Made by a program: the position numbers and the translations under genes. Positions 1 through 10,373 of a stretch of 64,000 bases of DNA are shown here, one piece after another. Every line of letters begins with the position of its first letter. The stretch's first letter is position 1. The notes under the pieces are model-generated. The model was not told the DNA's origin. It made no database searches and saw nothing but the letters and a program-made list of their open reading frames with translations. Source of the stretch: Anodontia alba (Eukaryota; Mollusca; Bivalvia; Lucinida; Lucinidae); contig OZ024824.1 of NCBI GenBank assembly GCA_964016985.1, forward strand, positions 43,554,660 through 43,618,659. Direction: 5' to 3'.

Positions 1-132
1 TCAGAGCAGGGAAGATCGTTCCAATCACGAATGACTGCAGGAAGAAAATAATTATAATATTGATTAGTACGAGATTGTATTGTTCTCATATTATTTGCGT
101 TACGCAAACTGTAACGTGGAGCGTTCTGGTCA
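1..132 (-). pseudogene. C-terminal tail of the same LINE ORF
   Basis: Read on the minus strand, this stretch encodes APRYSLRN and, further on, VIRDWNDLP, the ending typical of CR1/Jockey LINE ORF2. It directly continues the RPEQNA peptide on the far side of the SINE, so the SINE landed inside the coding region. The ORF end lies outside the window. Confidence 0.75.
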
Positions 133-426
133 GTTTGTTTGTGTTGAGGTTTAACGGCCCAGTCAACCCAGTGGGGTCATGTCGAGCGCGGTCAGTTTAC
201 CTAACCACACAGGCTTAGTCCTCTAAGCGGTTAACCAGTATTGTGCACATTCTTTCGCCAGAAACTGACTACCCTTCTTGAATCAGCGGAAGGGAGAGAA
301 TGACCGTAGAAAATATTTCATGATCAATCTCCACGAAAGAATGTTGCCGACCTCGGCGGGGGTTGAACCCGCGACCTCCTGGTCTCCAGTCGGACGGCGC
401 ATCTAACTGAGCCACCGAGGCCGGCC
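133..426 (-). mobile_element. tRNA-derived SINE, copy 1
   Basis: The 5' head on the minus strand is tRNA-like, with a box A region (TGGCTCAGTTAGATGCG) and a box B region (GGTTCAACCCC). A conserved body follows (around GAAATATTTTCTACGGTCAT and TTTCTGGCGAAAGAAT), and the 3' end is GTTAAACCTCAACACAAAC. It is flanked by a 12-base target duplication with one mismatch, gcgttctggtca at 121-132 and gcgttctgctca at 427-438. It may belong to the V-SINE/Meta-SINE group seen in molluscs; that assignment is an inference. It is not a functional tRNA gene. Confidence 0.88.
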
Positions 427-2045
427 GCGTTCTGCTCAGGTCGAAGAACCAGTGAAGAGAGGTAAGAGGGGGCAATGTCATTATACATTTTATAGAATAG
501 GACTAATTTATGCATTCTTCTCCTTACATCTAGTGTTTCCCATCCGATCACTTCATATAGTTTTTGCACAGAGACTAGTTTAGTTGTTCCGGTGGCTATT
601 CTAGCAGCCTCTGATTGATTTTTTTTTTTTTTTTTTTTTTTTTCTATCTCATGTTTCTCTTGTTGAGTGCAGTTGTCCCAAACTACATCGGCATATTCTA
701 GTATTGGGCGAACAAAAGCAATATACATTGTTTCTAGGGACTTTCTATCCAAGGTAAATTTAAATTTCCTCATGTAATTTATTCTGGGCCATGCCTTACT
801 CTTGACATACTCTATATGTTTATGCCAGGAGCAGTCTGATGCTATATAAATTCCCAAATGTTTATGAAACTGAACTTCGTTAATTTCTTGATTCGACATG
901 AAAACCGGAGGATGATCAGGTTTGTTTATTTTGCGAGAGATAAAAAGAGATTCATTTTTATTTTGGTTAAATTTCACTAACGAAGACTTTGCCCATTTTG
1001 ATATTTTGTTAAGATCTGTATTAAGGATTTCAGCAGCAGCATCTGGATTGTCTACAATTATATACAGACTAGTGTCATCAGCAAAAAGTCGGATGTTCGA
1101 TCGAATTTCAGTGACAATGTCATTTATGTATAGTAGGAATAATAGAGGGCCTAAGATGGACCCCTGCGGAACGCCAGCTATAATATAATTCCAGATAGAC
1201 GACCCCAGATAACACGTTGTTTTCTATTTTCGAGATAGCTTATAAACCATTGTAGTAAATTTCCAGTTACTCCTGCTGCCTTAAGCTTGTGAATTAGTCC
1301 GCTATGCCAAACCCTGTCGAATGCCTTGCTGATATCACAGAATACTACTCTGATTTCTTTCCCTGAGTCTAACGCGTGGCAGAAAGTATCGTATAAATAT
1401 GTTAATTGATTAACAGTAGAGTCGCCTAGACTAAAGCCAGACTGGAACGATGTAAGGATATTGTTATCAAGGAAGTGATTGTATAAATATTTAAAAACAA
1501 GTCTCTCTAAAGCTTTGTCTAAGTTACTCAAAAGTGAAATTGGTCTGTAATTAGAAGGTACTGCCGGATCACCACCTGTAAATATTGGGCAAACATGAGT
1601 TTCTTTAAAACAATCAGGTACGGTTCCATGTTGTAAGGACTGTTTGAAAAGAGCACAGACAGGAATAGAAAGTTCATCAGCTAGCACAGAGAGAATACGT
1701 TTACTGAGTCCATCGGGGCCAGTAGCTTTCCCAACAGGGAGAGATTTTATGATTAGTTTAACCTCATTAGGCGACAAAACGAGAGAATTTAGACAACGTT
1801 CAACAAGGTATGGAGCAATTTCAGGAAGTGCAGCATCATGATCATTCAGTAGAGTTTGGTCACGGAAGAAGTCATTAAGAACGTTAGTTTTCTCTTCCTC
1901 TTCGACGAATACTAGACCGTCCTTCTCTAATGGAAGACGAGGCTTGAGAAGAAGGGGAGATAAAGGACTTGAGAAGTGACCACCACTGTTTTGGTGATAA
2001 AGAATCAGATTGAAGTTTATCAGATAAAGACGCATTAAGTGCTTT
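427..2045 (-). pseudogene. LINE reverse transcriptase, frameshifted
   Basis: The RT domain shows its blocks in order: GKATGPDGLS, NYRPISLLSN, FCDISKAFDRVW (motif A, catalytic Asp), GVPQGSILGP (motif B) and FADD (motif C, at 1,074-1,085), followed by the KFNQNK and KHLGIYI thumb region and a C-terminal RPILEYADVVWD block. Motifs A and B lie in different frames: the reading must change near 1,220, after the ENRKQRV block. A 26-base T run at about 618-643 adds a lysine tract inside the C-terminal domain. Another frame change near 1,945 separates the linker from RT. The frame ends at the SINE at 426 and resumes on its other side. Confidence 0.88.
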
Positions 2046-3502
2046 TTAAGACTCTCGAATCATGGATATAGTTTTATTACAAAGCCGTCTGAAGGTATTC
2101 CAATCATTCATGAAGTTAATTTGTTTTGCCCGACGGTAAGCTCTTTTGCGTTCCCTAATATAACTTTTGATTGATGAAGTCATCCATGGTGGATCAGACG
2201 GTCGTATTGTTACTATTTTATTTGGAATGCAATCTTTTGAAATTTCGAGTATCTTACCATAAACGTTTATATCTGGGTTATGGAGAGCCTTCCAGTCTGC
2301 TGTCGATGCCATTTCCTTTAGAAGATCATAATTCCCTTGTTCGTATCGCCAAATGTGACGTGTGAATGATCTACGTATCGGCTTACGAAATTTAAATATG
2401 CCAAAGATCGGACAGTGGTATCTCAAGTCCTGGCCAAGAAAGGGGTCTCCCACACCTTTTAAAATAACATGAGTAGGATTACTCACAAGCATCAAGTCAA
2501 TGAGGGAGGAAGAATGTTCCGTAAATTGTGTTGGTCCGTTTACAACCTGGGTTAGAGAAAATTGATTATAAAAATCGTTTATTTTCCTTGCCGATTGAGA
2601 GTTATACATGCTAATATTAAAATCGCCAGTTATTATGATGTCATTTATACAGGTGTCTACTGCAAGGTGGATCGATTCCTCCATTGTTGAATAATAGTTT
2701 AAATCAGAATTGGGTGGTCGATAAAATAATCCAAAAAGCACATGTTTATGTTTAAGAACTAGTTCTATCCAGATACATTCATTCCGCTTGGTTCTAAATC
2801 TAATCTGCGTTTATAATGAATAGAGTCTTTAACGTATATCATAACTCCCCCATGACTATCACCCTGCCGATCTTTCCGTTCGGGCTCCCGATATGACTGT
2901 ATTAGAAGAGTTTCTTTGGATATGGATGGATTAAGCCAAGTTTCAGAAAAAGCGAGAATGTCAAATTCAAATAGTTCTGAGCTTAGAATATCTATTTTAC
3001 GAGTAAAACTCTGAACGTTATAATGAACAATAGATAGCTTGTTTTGAAGAGTGGACAGGTTCATAGAAGTGCCCGATGCTAAAGACGAAGTGTTAGCAGT
3101 GCTAACTGAGGTGCCTGTTTGAGGTCCCGGATTCTGTTCGATATCTCCGGCCTTAAGAAGCAGAATAAAGACCCAAGCGACCGTATCCAGTAGGAGAATA
3201 AATGCTAATCCATGACATGTAAACTTGCAGCTTTCCTTATAGTGCTTACCAGGTACAGTGTGTCTAAGTAGATTTTGAAATATAAATTCGTGTTTTGCAA
3301 AGTTCTGTTTGATGGCTGATAATAGAGAGAAAGAATTGTCTACTCTATTCCAGATGAATAGCAGAACAAAGATTCGGAACGCAAACGGCACAAAATTGGT
3401 AGGATACCCATGTGTGTGCGAGACGGCGAACAGTTCCTCTGATTTTGCTTTCATGACACTGAAGATATTAAAATCTGATAAAGAACAACCGCCATCACAC
3501 AC
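2046..3502 (-). pseudogene. LINE leader, 2A motif and APE endonuclease
   Basis: Reading from 3,502, about 118 residues include hydrophobic patches (around residues 41-50 and 98-116) and end in the 2A motif at residues 119-127. The endonuclease follows: HYNVQSF near residue 157, then SETWLN with the catalytic Glu. After a frame change near 2,780 (loss of one base by my reading), the domain continues from 2,741 with FYRPPN, ITGDFN, a DLMLV block and HCPIF, the usual order of an APE-like endonuclease of LINEs. This domain nicks target DNA to prime reverse transcription. The frame stops at 2,046 with a TAA, after which the same frame stays similar to LINE linker sequence, so the stop is a point lesion. 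The 2A would release the leader from the EN-RT polyprotein during translation; that is known for the motif and inferred here. Confidence 0.85.
3122..3148 (-). other. 2A ribosome-skipping motif (GDIEQNPGP)
   Basis: On the minus strand these 27 bases encode GDIEQNPGP, a full match to the D-[VI]-E-x-N-P-G-P consensus of 2A peptides. It follows a leucine-rich hydrophobic stretch, the usual upstream context. 2A causes the ribosome to skip the final Gly-Pro bond, giving two proteins from one frame. 2A motifs at the N-terminus of APE-type LINEs of marine invertebrates are known; activity in this copy is untested. Confidence 0.9.
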
Positions 3503-3666
3503 AAATAAACATCACTGTACCAAATACAATCAGTACGACCAAGCCCATGCACCACCCACAGATGTTCCGCTCCTGAAGCCCTTAAGACGAAAAATAAAGA
3601 ACAGAAAGACGTAAGAATAAAGAAAATCATAATCAAGATATAGAAAAAGAGGAGGAAAAATTGCAT

Positions 3667-4195
3667 TAATATTCATTGTAACGTTCTACAATGGTAGCAA
3701 GACTATACATTCAAAAATAAGTATACATTCAAGCTTATGCATCAAGATAATAAACATCTCATATTAGACAGCCCATGATTATAAGATGTTGTTCCAGCCA
3801 CACGTACTAGTGGTAACATTATGTATGTAGGCATGTGAGAAGATAGGCAGGCAGACCACCTGCACACGCGTATACGTACTTAAGAACTCACGCACACACA
3901 AAGGCAGGTATGCACATACACGCATGCACATACGTACGCAGGTACGCACCTACGCACGTGTATGCATGTTTGTATGTGGGTGGTTAGAATTTAAATATTT
4001 CCTGATACAAAAGTTAATTTTTCAGACTTTTCAACCTTCTAAGATATATGCAAAATGTCAGCAGTTCGTGCTGACGTATTAGCGGATATAGTTTAGTTTA
4101 TCATGGTTCTGTTGTTTGTGGATAAACTAGTCCTACAGTCTTACAATCTAAATTAGTCTTCTTTCAAAGTCACATAAGTAGAAACGCTGTACACA
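3667..4195. other. Intergenic, no gene seen
   Basis: No gene is visible between the LINE and the receptor pseudogene. The only structure is a run of alternating purine-pyrimidine words (acgt, catg, tgca) at about 3,850-3,985. Confidence 0.6.
3850..3985. repeat. Alternating purine-pyrimidine tract
   Basis: Degenerate runs of acac, cgta, gcatgc and tgtatg make most of this stretch alternate purine and pyrimidine. Such DNA can adopt the Z form; no function is implied. A shorter similar tract is at 16,990-17,015. Confidence 0.5.
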
Positions 4196-5039
4196 TCAGT
4201 CAAAACATGGAATATTTAATATAAAATAAGTGAAATGAGCGGACGATGTAATAAGCTACACTAAGGAAACAAAAAAGCAAACATGATCAACAAATCTGCC
4301 TGCATCTTTCCACGTTACGTTATAGTAAGCATTGGATTTGAGAGATGGCGTTTCTTCGTCAGGTCCTATATCTCTGCGTCCGCCATTGCAAAGAGGATTC
4401 GGTCGTCTTACTTTATATAACACATATCTACAGGACAAATAGTACACCAGTCCACGTAGCCACTGTGGGGGAGAATTAGCTGCGTTCCAGTGATACAAAT
4501 TCAAACTTAACACGGCGCATGCGCAGATAAATGCGCTCATCATCGTTGTTAAAAGAAGGAAGAAACACAGAGAGGCTATTTTATTTGAATGTTTTGGCAG
4601 ATAGTCGCTTACTGTAGACAAATATACAGCAAGCGCCAGTAGAAGCATGATGCAGTAGGATAATTTCTCTCCAGATTCAGGTGGGATAAAGATAGCCACT
4701 ATATTTAACATACTCAGTGTTAGTATAGGAATAAACACATTTACAACAAAAAATAATGAATATCTTCGCAGATGTAAAGTAATTTTTAATGATGATAAAT
4801 ACTCATTATGTACTGGAATTGTCTTGGAGGATACAAATTCCCATGCCCCGTTACCAATGTAATTCCTCAGCAATACACGTCCAATGATGATTGAATTTTG
4901 ACTTCCTTAGGCTTATATCCCCAAACAATTAGCTCAAGTAAACAATTCTGATGATCCCATGGAAACGCGGTCAAATCGAGAGAGCAAGAGGACTTGAAAA
5001 GGTCTCCTGTAACAGACAAAAACAAAATAAATCGAACAG

Positions 5040-5222
5040 GGACACAGCATTTCCTATTGGATTGCATGTGCGCCACCGAAGACTCAGATCATCCTACGCA
5101 TTTTTGCCGGCTGATCAGAATCTCTGCCTGTCTGCAGGAAGCATCCTTGGTCCTTTTCTACCTACAGCGTGCCTTGCGAAGACCAAATGTTCCGATATGA
5201 GTATCCGCTAGGCGCACGTGCA
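5040..5222. mobile_element. 'cagcgaag' MITE, diverged copy
   Basis: The left part reads gcatgtgcgccaccgaagac followed by tcagatcat, and the right part ends with ggcgcacgtgcaat. It resembles the better copy at 6,885-7,105. It sits in the receptor intron. Confidence 0.55.
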
Positions 5223-5345
5223 ATTTGTACGAAAAGCTGTACTTCGGCTCATTTGTGAGAGTTTCGTCAAATGATGTCAAATTCCAGGTCAGTTATTATG
5301 CCTGAAGCATTTTGATGTTCTCTTTCTACTGGAATTATAAGAGAC

Positions 5346-5355
5346 GTTTTTTATT

Positions 5356-5391
<36 letters not shown>

Positions 5392-5491
5392 CGCTTTATC
5401 GAAATTTGGAAATTTCTGGCCGTGAAGCTGAGACTACTATGTGTGTGTTATGTGTGTGTGTGTGTTTTTTTTTGTTTTTTTTTTTTTTGTT

Positions 5492-5523
<32 letters not shown>

Positions 5524-5540
5524 TTGTTGTTGTTGTTTTA
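5346..5540. repeat. Two long T tracts and (TG)n
   Basis: A run of about 45 T is followed, after a short gap, by (tg)n at 5,440-5,465 and a second T-rich run with interspersed G and ttg units. Low-complexity; the V/F-rich reading frames here are not genes. Confidence 0.9.
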
Positions 5541-6421
5541 TTACTTGCATGCATATATAGAAGTTTTTTCATAACATATAGTTGGAAGTTTGATCATTTT
5601 AGTTAAAAATAATTTTCCAATTCAGGTATCCATTATGATTCGGGGACTACCTTGTATACTTTGTATGCGCTTGACGAACATAATTTAAAATATATCCAAA
5701 ATTGACATTTGAACTTTAACAGAGGTTTGCCTATCCCTAATTGAAAAACAATTCCCCTAGGAAATCTACAGATCTACAGGGTGTAGTGTCTTGCAAAAAA
5801 AAAAACAGCCTCTTTCAGATTTTTATTAAGCAAGAGTAGCAACTGCTGGCGGAGGTAAGCCTGTGCTTGCTTGCCTGTGTGCGTGCGTGCGTGCATGCGT
5901 GTGTGATGAATGTAAATTAAGATGTTAACCTTACCTACACTCCAATAAGCCAGTCCATTGAAGTAGTGCGTTGTCGTTATCCGCTCATGTCCTAAGAGAG
6001 CCACAGGTTTGGCTGGATTTGCCAACACAATTTCTGGCTTCCAAACACTGTTTTGGTAGACGTGAACTGACTGTGTATTATTATAAAGAGCTGGGTCCCA
6101 AACTAAGCGTTCGTCAAACCAGTCGATATAGAACACTCACATCACTCCAAGGGCTTCCTCGATTTCGTTCAGGTGAACAATGGATGCTATGAAAAACGTT
6201 ACATTAACTTTTACTGTTCTTGTTTGATCATGAACACCTCGAATCATTTTGTTATAATTCGAAGATATAAAAACATTATTCAACACACTTTGAACATCGG
6301 ATATACTTTCCCCTTTGACTCTCACAAGGAACTGAGCGACAAAGACAATAAGTGAAATCTTTGAAAAGTGATCGTTTAGTGCCATTATCAAAATAAATAA
6401 TGCTGAAGAGTTGTCACTCAA

Positions 6422-6884
6422 TCAATTTTAACAAGGAGGTGATTTACACGAAAGCACAATTATTATTCCAACTCCTCATCTTTATACACATTTTACGCAA
6501 TTTGATTGGTTGAAGGATAATGTTAACACATCAATAGAGAAAAGGTTAACATTTTAATAAAGTCAAGTGGGAATCCGTCGGGTCTATTTTCCTTCCGCCG
6601 TTTGAAAAGATGTCCATTTTTTGACAACATTTGTAACACTTTTAAGATAAAGCTGGAATTATAAGGAAGCAATTATTATCATTGTGCATTTTTTTTTTTC
6701 AATGTGTTAACTTCGATGAATAACACACAAACTTATCATAAAGCCATTCGAGCTTTAGTCAGTTTGTGAGTGTTTCGCTGGAGTTAACACATCGATAAAA
6801 TCCGCAAAAATAAAATTCATTCCTACAACAAATAATGTTCATTACGGCCTGCAAGCTATATAAAATAAAATAGCATTTGAACCG
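6422..6884. other. Upstream of receptor pseudogene, nothing recognised
   Basis: This AT-rich stretch would hold the promoter of the receptor gene. I see no convincing TATA or initiator element and no repeat. Confidence 0.5.
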
Positions 6885-7105
6885 GGGAACAGCATTTCCT
6901 AAATGATAGCATGTGCGCCCAGCGAAGACTCAGGTCAGCGTGCGTATCCGCGCAGTCTAATCAGTCTTCGCTATCCGCTTGAAGACGCCTTGGCTTGAGA
7001 TTCTTGCGCTTTAAATCTGATCAGACTGCGTGGAATCGCAGGCTGTTCTGAGTCGTCGCCGGGAGCACATGCAATATGATAGGAAATACTGGCTAAATTT
7101 GTGTT
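6885..7105. mobile_element. 'cagcgaag' MITE with terminal inverted repeats
   Basis: The left end reads catttcctaaatgatagcat then gtgcgcccagcgaagact; the right end is the inverse, with agtcgtcgccgggagcacat then atgatagga. Internal parts pair again around tctaatcag/ctgatcaga. The family is spread through the window in partial copies. Confidence 0.75.
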
Positions 7106-7284
7106 AAAGCGAATCGAATACATTGCCAGTGGAAATGACTGCGACATGGGAATGTTTGCTTCCCCTTTTTTTAACTGAAAATTACTTTTAACGGAAACTA
7201 TTTAGCTCTCCAGAAGCAAATTATGTCTTTAAAATGTAGTCCACGTTTCTTTAGGATATAAAAGGGAGGCATATATGAGCTACC

Positions 7285-7497
7285 TCATGACAAAACAAAC
7301 CAAATAGATGTGCGCCCAGCGAAGATCAGCCTGGGCATCCAGTTAGTCGTATCAAAGTCTTCGCTGTGCACTCAATGGGTAGCTAAGGACCCAAGCTTTT
7401 CCTTTGCGGACAGCGAAGATTCTGAAAAGACTTGGCGGATGTGCATGCTGATCTGAGTCTTCGCTGGGCGCATATGCTATTTTGTTGGCTTTGTCAT
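7285..7497. mobile_element. 'cagcgaag' MITE, second type of ends
   Basis: Ends are cctcatgacaaaacaaacc and ggctttgtcatgagg, with gtgcgcccagcgaag inside the left end and cttcgctgggcgcatat inside the right end. The shared inner motif with different tips suggests a subfamily. Confidence 0.75.
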
Positions 7498-8070
7498 GAG
7501 GAGGCTCATATAATCGTTCACCTCAAGGTCACTGGATACACTTGGTAGATTTTCTGCCATGTTGTACAAGGTGGATCTTTTATGACTTTCTGTTAGCTTT
7601 TCTGTACGGCTAGTTTCTTCTGAGAAACGGTCTACTTCACAAGGAAAGAATTTGCTCCCAGGAGTAAATATTTGCCAATAAGAGTGGACCCCTTTTGGGA
7701 AGGGAGCAAAAATCATTCTGACAGAGTTGCCTCCTATGAAGTGTATCCATTCCTCTTAAAATTAAAACTAAACATACATGTTAATTATCAGTTCGTATCC
7801 TGATAGCACGGTCTTATTCTTTCTTCAATGCAAACATAAATGTTGATTGCTCAAAACTAAACTCATGACAAGAATACATACGCAGTGTCAATTAATGGTG
7901 ACACAGGAGAGTATATGAGACAGAAGTCCTGAAAGCTGATGTGTCTGCAACAATTAGTTTACGATATTCTCTTTAATATGTCCATATTAATGGTTCTTGC
8001 GGCTCAATATTAATATTAATGTCTACGTTCACGGGCGTAGACAACATATGGGTTGGTTGGGACAAGGAAG
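7498..8070. other. No gene seen
   Basis: Only short chance frames are present. No repeat or gene could be recognised. Confidence 0.5.
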
Positions 8071-8351
8071 CATCACGAAAACACGCCTATATAATTTTGA
8101 CCCCCTTGAACCCCCACTTTTATATAGAAAAACTGGGGTTTACAGGGGTATACATTATTTTTCTTATTTTTGCTCAAAACATAGATTGTGGGTATTCGTT
8201 AGAACCGCCTCAGTGAGGCGGTTCTAACAAGTATCCACAATTTATGTTTTGAGCAGAAATATGAAAAAATATCAGATTATTTGTCTAAAAAAATTCTGTT
8301 TTTGGAGGTGAAAATTTCAATATATATTTGAATAGGCGTGTTTTCGTAATG
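8071..8351. mobile_element. Fold-back element FB-1, copy A
   Basis: FB-1 elements are about 280 bp and start catcacgaaaacacgcctat with the inverse at the other end. The inner core is a near-perfect hairpin of about 45-50 bases per arm (tgctcaaaacatagattgtg ... actcgttagaaccgcctc and its inverse). The outer arms differ: arm type 2 (ccccctt, aaccccac, tggggttta) is on the left here and arm type 1 (aaatttca, aaaacagaa) on the right. No coding capacity. No clear target duplication. Confidence 0.88.
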
Positions 8352-8525
8352 AGTGTATCAGTTGTTGATCCACCTTATGCGTGTTGTCTACAAGTAAAAC
8401 CGGGACTAGCTATAGCACTGATAAATAGTTTAGAATAACATTTAATGGAACACCTTTATATACAGACGGTGTTCTTCATTCACATGCAATGTTTCGGCAA
8501 CCACACTTATGTTGATATTCTTAAA

Positions 8526-9500
8526 AAAAAAGTAAGAGAAAAGTCCAGGGAGTGCCACAATCACAAACCGCAGCCCTTCCCAGACCCCAAGAGGAAGAGG
8601 AAACCGACAAATCCAAACAAGCACAAATCGATCAAACGTACGAAAGGCACTAAGATTAGCTCTCTCTTCCCCAAGCGAGTGAATCTCAAACTAAAAGGAC
8701 TGAAAAACACAAGAACAAAATGACACACGGAAAGACATACAACAAATCGCCTCGTAGAATAAACCACAAAGCAACAAAGAGTAAGACTAACACCGGGACC
8801 GTCGCCTTAGTACGGACAGTAGAGTAAACCACCGGGGAGTTTAAAGCACTTTTACAGCTAGCTAACTTCACCCTGAGTACCGATGCTACTCTTAGTAAAC
8901 TCATAAGAATTCGGTTCGCATAAAGGCTCCCAACTCAGTCAATGCATCAAAGCGAAAACATAAAAATCAAATTAATCACTATAATAAACAAAGACGAGTA
9001 CTCATGGATAATTCTACTGTCTGCCAGAGTAACTGAAAACCAATAGTTGAACCACGGCGGGCCAAGTCAAAGACATATCGTCAAGCCCCAACCCACAGGT
9101 TAAAGTTTTACGAAGAGGCCGTCATTGAGTCTGAGGCCCGAACCGCCGTCGTGCAATTAAAGAGTGAAGCATAGCCATCAACAATGATTGGGTTGACAAC
9201 TAGGCATGCAGTCTAATATCCAGGCTATAGCCAATTCTTTATAACGGTTAATAAGTTTTCTGAATTGCTCTGAAAAGTTAGATTTACCTACAATTTTTCT
9301 AAATCTGTACACTAAGACACCGTAAAATTCTGGTTCCGATATACCTTGTTGCATATTTTTCTAACAAGGCACTGTGTCTGCGATAAAATTTCGAAAACGT
9401 CTTACGAAGTTTAAAATAACGATAGCACGGCCTAAGAAGTTTGGCAGTAAGGGCTTTAAAGTTTAATAATGTAGCACTTTATCAAAGGTTATGGGATATA
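8526..9500 (-). mobile_element. Penelope-like element, copy 1 (3' part)
   Basis: The minus strand carries the C-terminal RT region and 3' untranslated region of a PLE. It is recognised by colinear similarity to the copies at 14.2-16.6 kb, 39.2-40.6 kb and 40.7-42.0 kb. The left end (sense 3' end) contains a conserved module of about 270 bp with gtccagggagtgcc and aacaccgggacc. This copy is not hypermutated and serves as the local reference for the 39-40 kb copy. 5'-truncated. Confidence 0.7.
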
Positions 9501-9769
9501 CATTAATTTTGACAATTTCACTTTTAAAGTGGATGGATGCACTGATGCTGCTAAGCGCAATTTATGGCTTTCCCGGGACAGTGTGACTAAACTATGATAG
9601 TTTTAAATGAGTTAAGCCTAAAAACGCAATGTGAAATTAGCTGTAATTGCTTTTTAATGTGAGGGCCATTTTCATTTAGACGAGATCTCATTTAGACCTC
9701 TCCAATTCACCTTTTGCATTTTTAAATGTAGCCGATTTAGCCAAGATTTGCATATACAGAACCTAAGAC

Positions 9770-10373
9770 TACGAGGGTCCTGCAAAAAATTCTGTCACTA
9801 ATAGGCTTCCTTGGTTTAATCCCAGGTATATTTTAAAATGCTTCACTGCACTTGAATAGTGTGTTGAATAGCTAACGATACCCGTTTATTTCGTTCAAAT
9901 TGCTTTCCAACTGACCGAGTTATTTAAAATTGAAATAGATGCAGTCATATGCACTGACCAATTTACTTGTTACAATAAGAAACAACCAAGCAAAGGATAG
10001 TCAGGAGTCCACTTTTTACATGACAACGCCTCCTCTCATAAGTGTGAGGTCTTTTTTGGCTTCTGGAAAGGTGAAAGTTTTGAACCATCCACCTTATTCA
10101 CCTGACCTGAGTCCCTGTGACTTCTTCTTATTTCCAAGGCTTAAGAAAATGCTTTCTGGAAGTTCTAGAAGTTCTCTTGGCAGCGCTATTTATCAGTGTC
10201 TCCAACAGATACCAAAAGAAGACTATTTATCTGCTTTTCGCGACAAACATGTCGTTACAAACATGTGTTTCAGTAAAGGGGGGGGGGAATACTTTGAAGG
10301 TTTGTAATAAAAATATGTTTGATAAAACGTAGCACTAAAGTAATCCGAACTTTTTTTTTGCAGGACTCTCGTA
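9770..10373 (+). mobile_element. Internally deleted mariner transposon
   Basis: Terminal inverted repeats are tacgagggtcctgcaaaaaa at 9,770 and the inverse of tacgagagtcctgcaaaaaa ending at 10,373, with the TA target included. Between them lie about 600 bp, less than half of a full mariner, and only the transposase C-terminus remains. Confidence 0.85.
9990..10307 (+). pseudogene. Mariner transposase C-terminal relic
   Basis: The frame includes VRSFLASGKVKVLNHPPYSP followed by DLSPCDFFLFPRLKKML and, near the end, YLSAFRD and EYFEGL. This is the D34D region and C-terminus of a mariner transposase, which cuts and rejoins DNA at TA sites. The second catalytic region is garbled (TTPPL where HDNA is expected) and the N-terminal DNA-binding and first Asp regions are deleted. 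It cannot be functional. It lies inside matching TIRs. Confidence 0.85.

Larger units (their letters stand above)
1..3666 (-). mobile_element. Decayed CR1/Jockey-group LINE with 2A motif, split by a SINE
   Basis: A non-LTR retrotransposon lies on the minus strand and runs off the left edge of the window. In order from 3.5 kb downward it has an N-terminal leader with a hydrophobic stretch and a 2A motif, an APE-type endonuclease, a reverse transcriptase, and a C-terminal tail that resumes at 1-132 after a SINE insertion at 133-426. I see a one-base loss near 2,780, an in-frame TAA at 2,046-2,048, a frame change near 1,945 and another near 1,220, so the copy is dead. The 5' end is not defined; 3,666 is where an open frame starts. 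CR1/Jockey group is inferred from the RT motifs; the exact clade is unknown. Confidence 0.88.
5007..5934 (-). other. Intron of the receptor pseudogene
   Basis: The donor reads AG|GTAAGG at 5,934 and the acceptor TTACAG at 5,007, both canonical. The intron, 928 bp, holds a diverged 'cagcgaag' MITE near 5,040-5,222 and two long T runs (5,346-5,390 and 5,467-5,522). Confidence 0.85.
4196..6385 (-). pseudogene. Nicotinic-type Cys-loop receptor subunit, two exons, disabled
   Basis: Exon 1 (6,385-5,935) starts at an ATG followed by a signal peptide and encodes the N-terminal ligand-binding region, including WFDERLVWDP and NSVWKPEIVL. Exon 2 (5,006-4,196) begins in the Cys-loop (C, 13 residues, C; FPWDHQNC) and encodes LRRY before TM1, TM2 with GEKLSYCIMLLL, TM3, and a TM4 with WKDAGRFVDHVCFF. 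The two exons join at a phase-compatible Gly codon. No vicinal Cys pair is seen in loop C, so this resembles a non-alpha subunit. Three lesions: an in-frame TGA at 6,137-6,139, a one-base loss in the A run at 4,896-4,899, and an in-frame TAG at 4,256-4,258 inside TM4. Intact, it would be a membrane ligand-gated ion channel subunit. Sequencing error at all three sites is possible but unlikely. Confidence 0.88.

Noticed and set aside
133..426. tRNA gene
   Set aside because: The tRNA-like boxes are the head of a SINE with a conserved body, 3' end and target duplication; two further copies exist.
3309..3614. Plus-strand open frame opposite the LINE leader
   Set aside because: It is the shadow of the LINE N-terminal frame, which carries the 2A motif.
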